From: Tetranychus cinnabarinus
Lineage: Eukaryota > Arthropoda > Arachnida > Trombidiformes > Tetranychidae
DNA length: 64,000 nucleotides
Assembly: GCA_022266195.1 (NCBI GenBank)
Contig: WHVY01000001.1
Location: 2,542,001 to 2,606,000, forward strand
Reading direction: 5' to 3'
Shown here one piece after another: positions 38,092 to 51,739 of the stretch. The translations under genes and the position numbers were made by a program. Within the stretch, counting starts at the first letter, position 1, and each line of letters opens with the position of its first letter. The notes beneath the pieces were generated by a model that did not search any database, was not told the origin of the DNA, and saw only the letters and a program-made list of their open reading frames with translations.

Positions 38092-38347
38092 ATGCCGCAG
38101 TTCACAAAAGAACAAAAGATTGACATTTTGGAAGCATTAATTGCTTCTGGTAACAAGCCTAAAGAGGCACAATCAATGCTGCGGCAAATTTGGGGCAATT
38201 TCCGAGCAGCTATTGACAGGGGAACCTTCCTTAACCTACATAAGATTTGGCAGGAAAACGGAACACTAGCTAATCCCAAAAATTCGCACTCGTACGGCAA
38301 GAACGAAGGATAACATCGAGCATGTTAATCGAGTTTTGTGTAGATAG
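38092..38347 (+). pseudogene. Broken DUF4817-like helix-turn-helix (transposase-type) fragment
   Basis: Frame 1 from ATG 38,092 encodes FTKEQKIDILEALIASGNKP, then a helix, RTFLNL-like Gly/Phe segment and WQENGTLANPK. This follows the pattern of the DUF4817/HTH domain found in mobile-element-derived arthropod proteins. After the AAAAA run near 38,277 the likeness moves to another frame (TRTARTKDNIEHVNRVL, ending TAG 38,347), matching the conserved arm that follows the HTH. So one frameshift breaks it. No catalytic transposase domain follows. Upstream and downstream are AT-rich. Confidence 0.5.
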
Positions 38348-41300
38348 TTAGAGAAGATCTAATCATCTTTTTTAATCAAAATTCGCATTATTTGAGTTTG
38401 ACCTTGAAAAATCAAAATATCATTTCAAATTCGAATTACTTATCAAAGAAGTATAAAATTATCTTGCACCGTTTTCAAGTTGAAAGCTTAAAAAAATGAA
38501 CTCAATAGTAACGAGGAAAATATGTGACTGTGCTATATGAGAAAGAGGCAATAGGGACCTGAATAGCGCTCAAAAGTTTGACGCAACGAAAAAATCTCAA
38601 AATAGCCTAAAATATCTCGAATTTAGGTGACGTATAAAAAGTAAGCTCAATTTTTTCAAAATCAGTAATCTTTTAACTTTCAATATTGAAAAATCAGACT
38701 GACAGTTTTTCACCAATACTGTACTCGTCATTGTGAGTTGCTTTATCTGAAACACTATTTTTCATTGATTTTGCTGGCCTTGGAATTGCACAATATCCAA
38801 TCAATGAAGAAAAAATTCGAGAAATGAACAAACGAAATTCTTTTCTAAATGTCGTAAGTCTGTCTCAATGGTTATTCAAAGGTTTACAATAAGTTTGGGT
38901 TATAATAAAGTCTATTGATTGTTTTTATTTTACCCAAGTTAATTTGAAATGGCTTTAGCCAAAGATCAATCAGTGTCTAACAATAATCATTAAGATAGCA
39001 AGGAAATGATAACAATGGTTATGAGACACAAGTGAGAGGTAGACTTGAAGGCACAGGGAATCATTATCAACACTGAATTAGCTTTCTTACCTTTCCTTTT
39101 ATACCTTACAATGTACATGTAGACACATACATATAAATATAACTGTTCAATCTCCATCTTTATCCTGTTCATCCTTTAACATCAGCCAAAAAGTGCAAGA
39201 GACTAAACTCGACTCTTCTCTCTGTCATCCTTTTGTTTCATTTTTAGAGTAAAAATGGTTAAATCAATACTCAACAATCAACAAGAGCTCATCAATCACA
39301 ACCTTGTTATCTAGATAATTGCATAGGAATCTAAAGAAATGAAAACGAAAAGGAGAAGAAGAAAAAAAGTGCAACAAAAAAGAGTAGATTGATCAAGGCG
39401 AAAATGATGACGATGATGAAGTGGAATAAAAAGTTTTTTTCTATTCTAACCATTTTCTAAATGATACTTTTCGATGAATTTTCAACCTTAATGATAACGA
39501 TGGGAATGATGGAAAAACATTAGAATATGCTTTTGATAATCAAACTTGTTTCAACTCTTTTCAACTCTTAAGGAATCTTGAACATCTTTAAGTCTTGCAA
39601 CAATTACTTATCGACAAAAGTAAATTGCAAATTATGAATAAAAGAGCATTTCGCTCAATTGATTGCTCAAAAAACATTAGCAGTTTGGACTTTTTGCACT
39701 CGATTAGTGGAAACAAAGTGAATGTGACAGTTGCAACTGATGAGCTCGATCTGTGGAAAGAAGAGAAAAGAGTGAAATTGGAAAATATTAGTTGAAAAAG
39801 AAATGAAAAAAGGGCAAAATGAGAAAAGAAGAAAATGATAAATTCATTTCAATATTGAAAATGAATTTCATTTCCTCATTATCTATTTGCAGAATAACCT
39901 TTTCGAGTTTCATTCATAAACTCTTTTTGATGAGATAATTATTTGCAACTAGTCAAGGATCGAGTTCATCATTAGCTAAAATGTGATTAAAAGAAAAGTT
40001 TCGTTTTTTATATTCGTGGATAAAGATGATCACACTTTTATCTGCAACAATTTCAACTTCTTCTTCACCGATGGTGAAAAAAAGTTCATCTCAACATTGA
40101 GCAAGTTGCGTATTGAGAGACAATGAAAGTGCAAATGGGTTGAAAGAAAATGGCAAAATTATTTTTCCATTATTTTGTTCAACAAGCCAAGTAAAATGAA
40201 CAATCTGATTTACTCTCTCTCTCTCTCTCTCTATTCATAGTCTATTGGTAAACTTAGCAAGCTAATTTCTAATTAGCAGAGAATTTCTTTAGTTTCAGAA
40301 TTCCCATGGAAATTGGTAAATCTCTTTTCTCTTTTCCCTAATTTCTATCCTCATTTTCCTTCTTCTCTCATAATGAGCCTTATCAGAGTGAAAAAAGATT
40401 CCCAGTTAAACATTGACTCTTCATCAGTGAAAAAGAGTTAACTTGCAACTTGAAAATTTGACGGAAGAAAAAGATTTTTCATTCTCGATGTAAAAGTTCA
40501 AGGTTTAAATGTTGAATTTTTTATTTTGCTGTTTACATTTCAAGGCAATTTATGCTCTCTCCATGTCCATTAATATTGTCTTCAACCAGTTCAACTGTTT
40601 GTCCTGCACTTATTCAATTTTTTATCGACTTTTTATTCATTTACTGTTAGTCTGTAAACAAGCTTCTGTGAGAAGTAAAGGAAATGATTTGCATAGAAAA
40701 CTGTTTTTCTTCACTTTACCCTTTAACCAGTCTAAGAATTATTAGCATAGTTTACATTATCAAACCATAATTTAATGAAAATGATGTCAATTTATAAATG
40801 ATTTAATGGTACAATAATGTTTAAACAGGATAAAGTTTGAAAACCTCGACTATTATCAAAGTCAAACTTATTGTCGTTACGTTTTTCTTTGCCATTTTTT
40901 AATAACTTTTCATTTTGTATTCTTTCCATTGCACTTTCATTGATATTTAACTTAATCATTTTTTTTTGTTTCTCATTAAACGCTTATTTTACTCTTTGCC
41001 TTTATTTTGAATTTTTGTGTTTCTTTTAAAATAAATTAATGACTCAATTAAAATAATAATGAAAGCAGTAACGGTGAATCACATGTAAATTGGGCAATCT
41101 AATCTAAACAATTAACCAAGTTAAATGGTTTTGTCTTCTTATTAAAATTGCAAATTGTTCATTATAAATATAATCTTTTGAGCAGCAATTTATGCTTGTT
41201 TTAATTGGAATATTTTCGTTTCATTATTTGCTATTTTAGTTTTTTGCATTTCGATTCTTTCCAATTTCAATTTCTAATCAAAAGTGAAATGAATATGCGA

Positions 41301-41876
41301 AATAAATCTTTAAATGTAAGTCGATACATCTGTAAAATTTGACTAAATATGGCTCTAAATGTATCGGAAAGATTTCGTTGAAAATAATTGACGAGATTAA
41401 AGTAATTTATTCTTCGGTTGTTCAATATAAAAACAGGAAAAACAACATCATTCCTAGGACAAACTTCACGTACTCTTCTCAAAAACATAACACGAGGAAA
41501 AGGATGTTTAACGATACGAGTTTCTTTAGTCTCAAGATTAGTAACTCTTATAAATACATTGAACATGATGGATCAAAGTTGAATAAAACATTGAACAGCA
41601 ATTGCAATTTGATTTTACCTAGCAGTTGGCCGTTAATTGCCACTATTTGAAAAGTGCCTCCAATTTTCGTGAATAAGTTTATGTTCTCTCAGATACCAAA
41701 GTCTAATATTTACTTGAAGTTTCAAGCTTTACCTTTTTTAGAAAATCCTTCACCTGTTCAACTCTTCCAGCCCTTCACAGTGCTATTAACATTTCAGTTA
41801 TAGGTGGGAACTCTATGATATACAGTCAGCAGAATATCCTAAATTGAATTATTAATCCAGATTCTCAAGTAAATTC
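38348..41876. other. Gene-poor AT-rich region
   Basis: No gene supported. A (CT)n run lies at 40,213-40,232. A minus-strand frame at 41,267-41,566 has moderately complex sequence, but no domain or splice signals I can defend. Confidence 0.4.
40213..40232. repeat. (CT)n microsatellite
   Basis: About ten uninterrupted CT dinucleotides. Confidence 0.9.
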
Positions 41877-42006
41877 AAGGTCATTCAGTTATTTGACCTC
41901 GAATAAGTTATCAACCTATCGAACAACTCACTCGATGCGAAAAAGTTTGAATTTTCAGAAAAAGATATTCAAAAGTAAATACGAGGTCAAATAACTGAAT
42001 GACCTT
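41877..42006. repeat. Perfect 25-bp inverted repeat around an 80-bp spacer
   Basis: Left arm 41,877-41,901 (AAGGTCATTCAGTTATTTGA...) and right arm 41,982-42,006 are exact reverse complements. The right arm continues into sequence shared with the repeat at 6.96-7.05 kb. It may be the core of a foldback or MITE-type element. Confidence 0.75.
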
Positions 42007-44677
42007 TCATTACTTGAGACGCTGGATTTATGGTTCTTCAATTTTGGGAGCTCTGTTGACTAAATACTATACAAATTTTATCAGCATAAATGACCAACAA
42101 AGATAAAAAACAAACAGTACAAGACATGGTTCATGAGATATTGAATCAAACATTACGCTCATATGACTGAACAGTGAAAATCATCATAAAGTGTAATAAA
42201 AACAGTGTACGCTGATAGTTTTTCGTGATTTCATACTTTTAGTAAAGATTAAAGTGCCTTCATGACGAGTGTCTTCATTATTTCTTTCCCAAATCAGTGT
42301 TTATAATTAGCATCGAACTAAATTTCGGAAACTTCCAATAATGAGTATAAAGGCTCGTCACTCGATTTTATCAATTAGAATGAATTGGAAAAAACATTTA
42401 GAATATACAAATAGCTTCTAAATCTGTTTCACTGGTTAACTCAATAACCTGGAAAAAGAGTTCAATTTCATGCAAATTGGTGAACAATGAGCATTACAAA
42501 TGGAAAAATATTGATTTCTGTTTTTTTTTCTTTCATCAAAACTCTTTCCTATTTGCTCATTGGCATGATATTCTTTCTATTCTCGTCTGCCAGAATAAAT
42601 ACAGAATACAATAAAGTAAAATGAAATATTATACAATAAACAGTTGAAATATAAACCATGAATGAGAATGCAAAACCGTTCAAGAGATGAAGCAAGCAAA
42701 TTCAATTCAATTAATTAAAATCAATCAATTCGTTGAAAAATGTTCAAAATGAATTTTCGAATCAAATTTCATCAATTTAATTGAAATGAATGCAGTTTCA
42801 TCTTACAGGTCAACTTGAAGCTAGAACGAAGCCTTCGAAAAAAAGGTGAAACTTTGCAACTTTCCAAATTCACTCTTCCATGTTCATTTTCTGGTGTCAT
42901 ATTTAATCAGTTCAATTGGCTAATCTGTTTCTGTCCAGCACAGCCTTTATCAGTCCAATCTGATTGTTTCCATTTTGTTCCCTCAATATCACAATGTTAT
43001 TATTTTTATCATAATGATAATAATTTATTTGTTATTGCATGGTAATGTTAATGTTATTACGTTCCAAAAGAATAATCTTTGTCTTGATGATAAAAGCTTG
43101 TTCCATGCCCATGGTTCACTTGGTTTGCTTGCTAAATGAATAATAATCATAATAATAGTGTCGTTCATTTTGTTGTTGTTGATGATGGTGATGAGAATGA
43201 TGATGATTAGAGTGAGGATAAAAAGTGATATCCAAAGTATTACAAAGACTGTAACGAATACGTTGGAGTAAAAGTTTGTCTTTGGTTGATTCAAAGAACA
43301 GTTTGTGTGACCAGAAAAGAGTGAAATGTCAATCTTGATCAACAGTCTCGATGGACAGACAATCAGAAATGCAAGATTCTCTAGTTGTTTACCAATCTTC
43401 ACCTAACTCTCTCTTACTCTTTTTACTTTTCCTCATCATCATCATCATCTTTTTTCTTCATGCTTCGTTTTCTTGGTCATCTTGTTATTTTTCTGTTTCT
43501 TTATTCTCTTTCTTTCTCTGTCTCTTCTCCTTTCAACTGACTTGTTTTGCTCACTTTCTTGCTCTGACTGTTATGCTCATTGATTAAGGATAATTGTCAT
43601 AAGAATCCTTTAAATGCATTATTTTAACTTGGAAAAACTCATTTCCTTCAACAATGATTTGATGATATTGTCCAACAAAGTAATGAGATTTATCATAATC
43701 ATCATCATCATTGACTCAAGTCGAGTTGTAATGGCTCATAAATGGCAATGGATTGTTGACATTTCAGTCTTCTTTAATATTGTAACTCTAACCAACTTGG
43801 TTTATTAGTTCAATGTCCGTCACAAGTTGTCTGCTGCATTAAGTTGCTATAGATGAGAGTTGTGATTAAAAAATACTTATTTGGGTAACACAACAAGGCA
43901 GCAATAAATGACCCTTCAGGTGTTGCAATCATAATCACTCTTTTTTCTGTCCAAGTATTTTCCAAGTTAAAATAATCCAATTAAATTGAACTCGATAACA
44001 CTGTTCTCGATGCCTTCTCTCAACAGCAGATTATGTGCTTTTAACTGCTGCTAAAATAAGACTCTTCAGTCTTTCGTTTACGTACAATGAGATGTATTTT
44101 ATGTAATCATCATCAGCCGACGGTCACAGTCACTCAGTCACTCTATCGAGTTTTCAAAATTTCAAGCATTTTTCGAGACTTACCTTACAGAATTTCATCT
44201 TTTCAAAAGCTCCGCTATTCGTGGATACACATTTTGACCATCCATAATGTCCACGAAACCAAAGAAAAGAAAAATTTTCTTCAATCTCATTTTTACGAGT
44301 TTTGATTTTTTAAATTCCCTCAAACAATATTTTACAGATAATTTACAACGAAATTGAAAAAAATTTTAGTCTTCAGTTCGATCGCTACACTTCAATGCGT
44401 ATTAACCCGAAAACTGTCACCTTTTTCAATTCATTTAAAACCTTGTTAACTTGATTAGTTTATCTTGACCATTTCTAAACATTTCAATCATTTTTGTTTT
44501 TCCTCTTCAATTGCAATCACTTTACAAAACGGTAATCAAATTGATTTGCCAATATGTCAACTCGTTTTTATTCATTGTGTCCAGTTGGTTTGAATCAACA
44601 AAAGAAAATGAAATTCAGAAGCGCAACAGAAAATAAAAGGCAAAAACATACTGAGATTGAATGTTGAATTGATTTAC
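42007..44677. other. Gene-poor AT-rich region
   Basis: The second copy of the AGGTCA repeat continues to about 42,100. A (CAT)n tract lies at 43,432-43,449. No gene supported. Confidence 0.4.
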
Positions 44678-44894
44678 CTTGAGGCTTTACCTTGTCTCTT
44701 TCAAATCTCTTCAGGTCCATCAGACTTGAAGACCAAAGACCTTGAAGCCTTTCCAGAGTTGATATAACTGAATCACAGTTTTTCCCTTCTTTAACCTTCC
44801 AAGTTATTCTTTCACTTATTTTCTTGCCTCCCTTGAGCATCATCCTTTTACATTTAATATCATCCATCTGACCCTTAACAACACTAAAACTCAT
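44678..44894 (-). other. Candidate first exon, unknown product
   Basis: From ATG 44,894, 72 codons of less AT-biased sequence (MSFSVVKGQMDDIKCKRMML...) end at a CAAG|GTAAAT donor; an alternative donor ACAAG|GTAAAG lies 13 bases upstream. The Lys-rich, soluble product is not recognised. Composition and donor are the only support; no downstream exon was found. Confidence 0.25.
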
Positions 44895-45558
44895 TCTTTA
44901 CCCTTCCAAGGCAACCTACTTGCAGCATACTTTTTGTTTTACCATGCATTATTCACATAAAATCTGACATATTTTCCATATTGAGAGACAAGAAAATGAT
45001 CTTGCATTTTCCAGTCTTCTTTTACCTAAAAAAAGTCTCAACAAAGAGCTTCTTCTTTTCCTCTTGCAAATCAAATCAAAATTTCTTGAATTATGTTAAT
45101 TGAGTTAGAAAGTTCTTGAAATCAAGTGAACATTTCGACTAAAGTTTCAATGAAAAAAAAGTCAAACATGAAAAATGAATTGATAAAAGTTGATTGAACA
45201 ACATGTTTTTTAGAAATGAATTTTCTTGTTATTCAACCAAATTGAAGCATCAAATTTCATTTCCATCTTCTTGCACTCTTCCGTTCAATTATATCATTAA
45301 GAAGATTATCAAATGAGGTCAAAAAGTCAAGTGCAGTAAAGAGATCAAATTGGCTCCATTGATGAGCAAAGGTGAACACGTTTTGCACTCAGTCAAAGTA
45401 AACGAAATAAACAGCTCAATATAAGTAAATAAAGGAAAAGGGTAAAAATGGCGAACAAGAATAAAAAGCAAAGTAGAAAAAGCATATCGAGAAAGTAAAA
45501 GAGAAAGAGAATAGAGTCGAAAAAAGAGAGAAAAAAGTCGAGAATGGTTCAATTGGTG

Positions 45559-45986
45559 TGTTAGGGATAACAGTCGTACGACTGTTCGCTCCCCCTTTCA
45601 TTGACCAATTAAGTTTACCTTCAACATATTTTCTCCTTTCTTATCTTACTTTACGCTTATTTGTTAATTTCAAATTACGCACATTTCAACTGTTTCTTAG
45701 TGACTATAAATGTCTCTCCCCTCTTCCTTTTCCTCAGACTTAGCTAGACTATTGACAAACTCTGTTACATGTTAAACCTAAGTTCTCCCCTTTACCCATT
45801 ATTGTAGTGTGAACCCAATTAGTATTCCTCAGTTTCCTTTAATAAAATTATATTCAATTAGTAAATATCTGAGTTACAATTCATTACCCTTTAAAGATTG
45901 AGACCTTTATACCTTGTGCTATCGAGAAGTCGAGCGACTTCTAAGTGGAAACATTTAAAATATAAAGATCTTTGTGTACCCCAACA
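45559..45986 (+). repeat. 5' LTR of element 2
   Basis: Starts TGTTAGGGATAACAG and ends near CCCAACA. It contains two palindromes (45,570-45,585 and 45,925-45,942). A TGGTGGAG segment directly after it may be the primer-binding site. Partner LTR at 54,865-55,294. Confidence 0.8.
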
Positions 45987-46283
45987 AATGGTGGAGATGC
46001 CCTGCGTTTTCCTGTTTAGTGTCAAGTGATTAAAAGTGACTCTCTGACAAGTGAATGAATTGTTCAACCAGATCAACTTACAGAATTCGCCGAATTCTTT
46101 CAAAAAACTGAAACCTCATTTCAACAAACAATAAAACTCTCCAATTAACTTTAAGAAAAGCCAGCCAGACATAATTTTCTCATCAAGCGTTTTAACATTC
46201 ATCATTATCATCAATTACTCATTGACAAATTGTGTCACCAACTCTCTCAAACTTACTATCACCGATAAAGTCATCGACTTAAG

Positions 46284-47860
46284 ATGGCCGCGAAACAACC
46301 ATTGGCGAATACGCAAAGGTCGAAGCAAATAAAATTGCCTTCATCAAAGACTTAGGTGTGGAAAAGATTCCGAAGCAGCCTTATCTACGAGGAGATTTAA
46401 TGAAGCTTTAATGACTATGATGACCTTTACGGTGGGATGTAACCCATTCCAAACCCAACCCTACCACTCCCTTGATAATACTTGGTTACAATGTCCAGAT
46501 GAAATGAAAGCTTTGAGAAAAATGGTATGACAGAACAGATATTAGAACATTAATCGAATTAGGTTTCTTTGAAGATGAAAATAAGTCGTTGACTTATGAG
46601 GAGCTGAAAGGTCGATTAACTGATACTCAAATTAAAATTTCTTTTCAACAATTAATAGAAACTCAGTCGAGAATGATAGAAATGATAATTGTACAGAGTT
46701 TGAAGAACCTTCTGCTAAACAATCCAGTTTCAAGTCAGTTCGTTATCCAGCTACAGTTACTTTCGATCGCTTAGCATCAAATAATCAGAACAGCGAGTTT
46801 CAAAATAACCAAAATCAGTTTAATCAAAGTCAAATTGTTCAACCACAATTTAATCAGCCTCAATATAATCAACTCAATATTTTCAATCTCAAGGTCAAAC
46901 TAGTGATTTCAAACTTCTTGGTTAAAAGTTACAAAAAGATAAAAGAAAATGAAAATTTACACGAATGGTTAGATGGTTTAGAAGCAGCAATTGAAACTCT
47001 TGAATTTAGTGATACAGTTGCTATCAAAATTCTTAAACTCAATTTAACTAAGGAATTACTCGAAGAAGTCAAACGACTTCTATTAGGTGATCCAAATCTA
47101 TCCTTTAAATTATTTGTAACAAACTAAGAGAAAAATCACACTAGGACATCATGAATTAGTTTCAGCTTTGCAAACTATTTTCAATTCAAAATTTCATAGA
47201 GGTTTAGATCCAGTCATCTATTGCGAAAATTAGAAAAGCAGTACAAATGAAAATTCCAGGAGTACATGAAGAAGCAATGTCTTACTTATTATCTCTACTT
47301 TACCTCAGGAACTGAAAATGAAACTATTAAAAAGGTCACCTACAAAACAGTAGATTCAATCAAATCTGCATTAAAAACCTACAATAATTGAATATAAACA
47401 ATTTTCAACCTCATTATCAGAATCAAAATATTAAACCAAATTATCCTTATCATCCATATAAAACTCCTAATCAAATGAATCAAATGAATCAATATAACCT
47501 AGAAATGTTAAACCTTATCGAAATAGTTACCCTACAAATTATCAAACTCAAAATTCAAATTACAATCCAGGACCCAATAAACACTATCAAGGTTATCATA
47601 ATCATAATCAAAGCTCTGAAAGAAAATACAATTCTTCACCTAAAAAAATCTGAACAAAACCTGATAATCAAAGTCACGGTCAGCCTATGAAATGCGATTT
47701 CTGCGGTAGAATGGGACTGCAGTCGCCGACTGCAGAACCAAAATGAAAATCGAACAAGGTCAAGCTTCAAATAAAACAGTAAATGTCTCAACCATTCCAA
47801 GCTCTTCCAGTGCGAATGATCCACTTTCAAGTCCAAGTCTTAGATAAAGAGAAAGTAAAG
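46284..47860 (+). pseudogene. Element 2 Gag, frame-broken
   Basis: Pieces include a Gag capsid-like helix stretch at 46,903-47,127 (ENENLHEWLDGLEAAIETLE), Asn/Gln-rich linker at 46,780-46,890 and 47,388-47,690, and a C-x2-C start of a zinc knuckle (MKCDFCGRMG) near 47,690. The knuckle is interrupted by the palindrome CTGCAGTCGCCGACTGCAG at 47,717-47,735, where the rest (GHxxxxC) would be expected. Confidence 0.55.
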
Positions 47861-47861
47861 A

Positions 47862-48140
47862 GGTCCGATCCTTAGTCGATACTGGTGCCGGTACTACGCT
47901 TATGTCTTACGATTGTCGAATAAGTAGGTCTGTTGATCTACAAATCTCAACACGAGTTTAATGGTTTTTCTGACGACAATTCACCTGTCAAAACAATGGA
48001 GTAACCCAGATTTTCGTACGAGTTTACCCTAACTTTCAAGAAGAAGCAATCAGGGTGTACGTTTTTGATAAATGTCATACGACCTCATCCTTGGTCACAA
48101 TTTTATTCATGCTGCATCCATCAATCAGTGGTGATCCCGT
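47862..48140 (+). pseudogene. Element 2 aspartic protease, frame-broken
   Basis: LVDTGAGTTL at about 47,872 is the active-site D-T-G-A motif. The flap and YDLILGHNFIHAA-like end follow near 48,075-48,115 in another frame, as expected for retroviral-type proteases. Confidence 0.6.
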
Positions 48141-48779
48141 CTCTAAAAAGTGGAAAATTCATCGTTGTAACTCTCAGTCCAGTTCAAATTAGATGTCCCG
48201 ACGTACGATGTTGGACATACTTATTTTATGACTATTTCCCGAAAGTGTTTGGAAAACAAGCAACTAATGTGAAAGCTATCACATCATCATCAAACGATTT
48301 TAATAAGAAGTCATCGACTTCTCCTTCTACTTCTAATTCTCCTTCTACTTCTCTCATCAACAATCATCTAAATCATCTCAGCAAATGAATTTATCAAATC
48401 AAAAAGCATCAAACTCAAATCATCATTACACATCTAACAACTGAAGTCGCTCGACTTCAAAATCATTCAACACATCACAAAAATCAAATGAAATTCACCA
48501 AACAAAACAAAAATTAATCAAAGAAGACGAGCAAGAAGACGAAAGAATGCATCAAATCATCAATACAATAGTGAATTACAAAGACTTAGTTCAACAGTTA
48601 TGCAGTAAATGTCGATAAGCAATATTGTCATTTCATTCAAAAAAGAAAACTCAACGAAAGAAAAGATGAATCCCTAAACAAGTCGTCGACTTGGATGAAC
48701 ATTAGTTAAATCAATTCAAAAGATTTAACATCGACGAAAAGTCTCAAATGATAAAGTTTTTATTCAAGAATCAAGATTT

Positions 48780-49960
48780 GTTCTCAAAGCATCGATACGA
48801 TTTAGGAAAAATTTCTCCTGACATTGTTCCAATTAAAATTGACATTGGTTGAAACGATACCGCAATGAATCCATATCGCCTTGGTCCAGTCAAGAGAAAG
48901 ATAAATGGATGAGCAAATAAAGAATGCTGAAATATGGTATTATTGAAAAATCAAATTCACGAGGCTGTTCACCAGCATTTTTAGTTGAAAAATCAAATGG
49001 CAGTCATCGACTGGTCACGAGCTTGTGGAATTGAACGCAATTTGCAGAACAAGAAAGTTTCCAATGCTAATGTAGACGATTTTATTCAAGCGTTAGCAGG
49101 TACATTATTCATCTCAATTGATTTTTCGCAAGGATTTCATAGATCGATTAGCTCCAGAAGAAAGGGAAAAGTTAGCCTTCGTTACCGAATGCGGTAAATT
49201 CCAGTATGTGCGATTACCTAGGGGTAGCTGATAGTCCCGCGTATTTTCAAGAATTCGTGAAACAGAATTCTCGGTGATCTTCTTTATATCATGTCTAGCT
49301 ACATAGACGATGTTATTATCTTTGGTCAAACATTGACGAATTATTAGCAAATGCAGAAAAAGTTCTCAAGAATTAAAGATTATGGTTTGAAAATTCAGCC
49401 TGAAAAATGCAAGTTTGGTCACACAGAGATAAAGTTTTTGGGATACATCATAGTGGTTCGAAAGTGAAAGCTGATCCTCGAAAGTCGAGCGACTTTCTCA
49501 ATTTCAACACACTAAAGATATCAAAGCCTACAAAGTCAACTTGGACTTTTCAAACTATCTCCAAAATTCATCCCAACTATTCAACTTTAGCTGCAGAATA
49601 TTCAACTATTTCAAAAAAGATAGCAAATTCAATGGTTACCGATACATCAACATGTTGGCAAAAAATCAAAGACTCCTCATCAAAGATTGCAACTAAGTCA
49701 ATTCGATCCCGAAAAAGATCACAACTTTTGGTAGACGCGAGTTCAGTCGCAATTGGAGGTATGCTCGTGCAGCTAGAGGAAAATGATTGGCGCCCGGTCA
49801 GCTATTTTGGTTACAATGGCTAAACATCAATTAGCTTATACAATTACAGAGAAAGAATGCTCTCGCAGTTGTCGGTGGGAGATAAAAAAGTACCACACTA
49901 TTTAGTAGAAAAGATTGTCGTCGTCTCAGATCATCATGCTTATGCAGTCTGAAGAAAATT
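48780..49960 (+). pseudogene. Element 2 reverse transcriptase and RNase H, frame-broken
   Basis: Fragments in all three frames: YGIIEKSNS and SPAFLVEKSNGS (fingers), LRYRMR region near 49,180, ADSPAYFQEF, then SSYIDDVIIFG near 49,300 (catalytic YIDD), and KIQPEKCKFGHTEIKFLGYI near 49,390-49,445. RNase H follows at about 49,725 (LLVDASSVAIGGMLVQLE). Order and spacing are those of Ty3/gypsy. Confidence 0.7.
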
Positions 49961-50599
49961 GAAACAATGCACCAGATTACATCGATGGGCAACTTTGCTA
50001 GCTCAATTCGATTATGTGATTCAATACGAAAAGGTGAAACACATCCAGCCGATTGTTTTCCAGATCAACTGAATGGAAACATAAAAAGTCGGAACTCTAC
50101 AAGAAGAGGACTTTTACAAATATTTGCATTACGCTCGAGAAGTCACTTCGACTTCTAATCAAATCAAGAATCTGCATCAAATCAAGGAAAACTCATCAAT
50201 TAATCAAGAATCATCAATTCAACAGAAGAATTCAAAACAGAAGTCATTGACTTCTAAAACTGATGAAGAAAGAAATTGTGATATCGACATAATAAGAAAT
50301 AGATTACGCTGATAAACTTCCAAGAATATTTTATGCTCGATCTCTGATAAACGAAATAGTGAAAAATGAACAACCGATATCTTTGATACTACTACATTCA
50401 ACAATATTATTCATCATGTGAATTTCTGCGCAAATGAAGACTTGAAAAACAATGAATCAACAATTAAAAGTGAACAACAAAAAGATAATCACATCAAAAG
50501 CATCATTAAGCAAGTCAAGTGGCGATATCAAAAATAGTATTCATCAACAAGAAGTGTTATACAAGAAGTTAAAAATGGTAAAAGTTGCAATTGTTTTAC

Positions 50600-51560
50600 C
50601 ACAGTCAATGATCAAGAAAAGTTTCAAAGTTATCATGATGACCCAATTGGAGGACATTATGGTCTTAAGCCTACGCTGAGAAAAGTCAAATCGACTTTTT
50701 GGTTTCCAAACATGGAGAAATATTAAAAACAAAGTATGAAGTGCGAAAATGTGTAAATTCAAACCAAAGACAGTTAACCACGAAATTCAAAGAGAAATGC
50801 CATTCCTGCAGAACCTTTCGAAAGAATCAAATCGATATCAAGGTCCTTATCACATGTCTAAAAGAAGAAAAAATATCTCATTGTCGCAGTTGATGTGTTA
50901 ACAAAGTTTGTTTTGCAAAGCCTACGCTAATCAAAGATCCAAAGAAGTCATCGACTTCTGCAATTTACTCCAAACCTTCATTGGTATTCCCAAACTGATT
51001 CAACTGATAAGGTCCGTGTTTCGTTCTGATGAATTTATCAATACTTGAACAGAATGGAATACGACATCAAAGATCTGCACCTTACGACCACAATCAAATG
51101 GATTGGTCGAAAGAGTTAACAGTATCATTGGTCAACGAATCAAAATGTTTTCAGACAACAGAAAAGAATGGGATACAAAGATAGAGAAATACTCATTCAT
51201 ATAACTCAACTCCTTCTGAAAGTCGCGGACTTCCCCACATCAACTCTTTTTAATACTCAACCTAATAATCCTTGCTGAATCAACTAGAAATTACTCAAGC
51301 AAAAGATGAGAAGCATAAATGAAATCGTGAAATATGAGATCAAAATGAAAGAAACTCAAGACAAAAGACTATCAAACCTCAAATCAAAAAATATACACCT
51401 TCAAACTGGTGATATTGTAGCAAAGAAAGTTCAACTTCAAGATAAAAATTAGGAAAATTAACTCCGTCTTACAATGGCAAATATGTAATCATAGAAGTCT
51501 ACGATCTGCAGTAAAAATGATGAATTTAAAGAATCAAAGACTGGAAAAAGCAAATTTTTG
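50600..51560 (+). pseudogene. Element 2 integrase, frame-broken
   Basis: IGGHYGLKPT and STFWFPNMEKY at about 50,645-50,720 match the HHCC zinc domain. PAEPFERIQID at about 50,810 carries the first catalytic Asp in the right context. Later pieces (FRSDEFIN near 51,020, SAPYDHNQ near 51,080) match the second Asp and the region before the catalytic Glu. Confidence 0.6.
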
Positions 51561-51739
51561 TGCACATCAAATTAATTGAAACTCCTGTCGAGAGCACAGT
51601 CGTCGACTTGCAAAGTGAAATAACATCAATCATTCAATTCAATATTCCAAAAGAAAATGAAAAAGATAGTAAATCACAAAGTTAAAACAAATTCAAAGCA
51701 ACAAAGAAGTCTTCAACTTCTATCAAAAAAATTTAAACT

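Noticed and set aside
41267..41650. Minus-strand frames with faint cyclophilin- or MATH-like words (NGQLLGKI; PFPRVMFLRRV)
   Set aside because: Matches are only a few residues long, lie in different frames and lack catalytic or structural residues.
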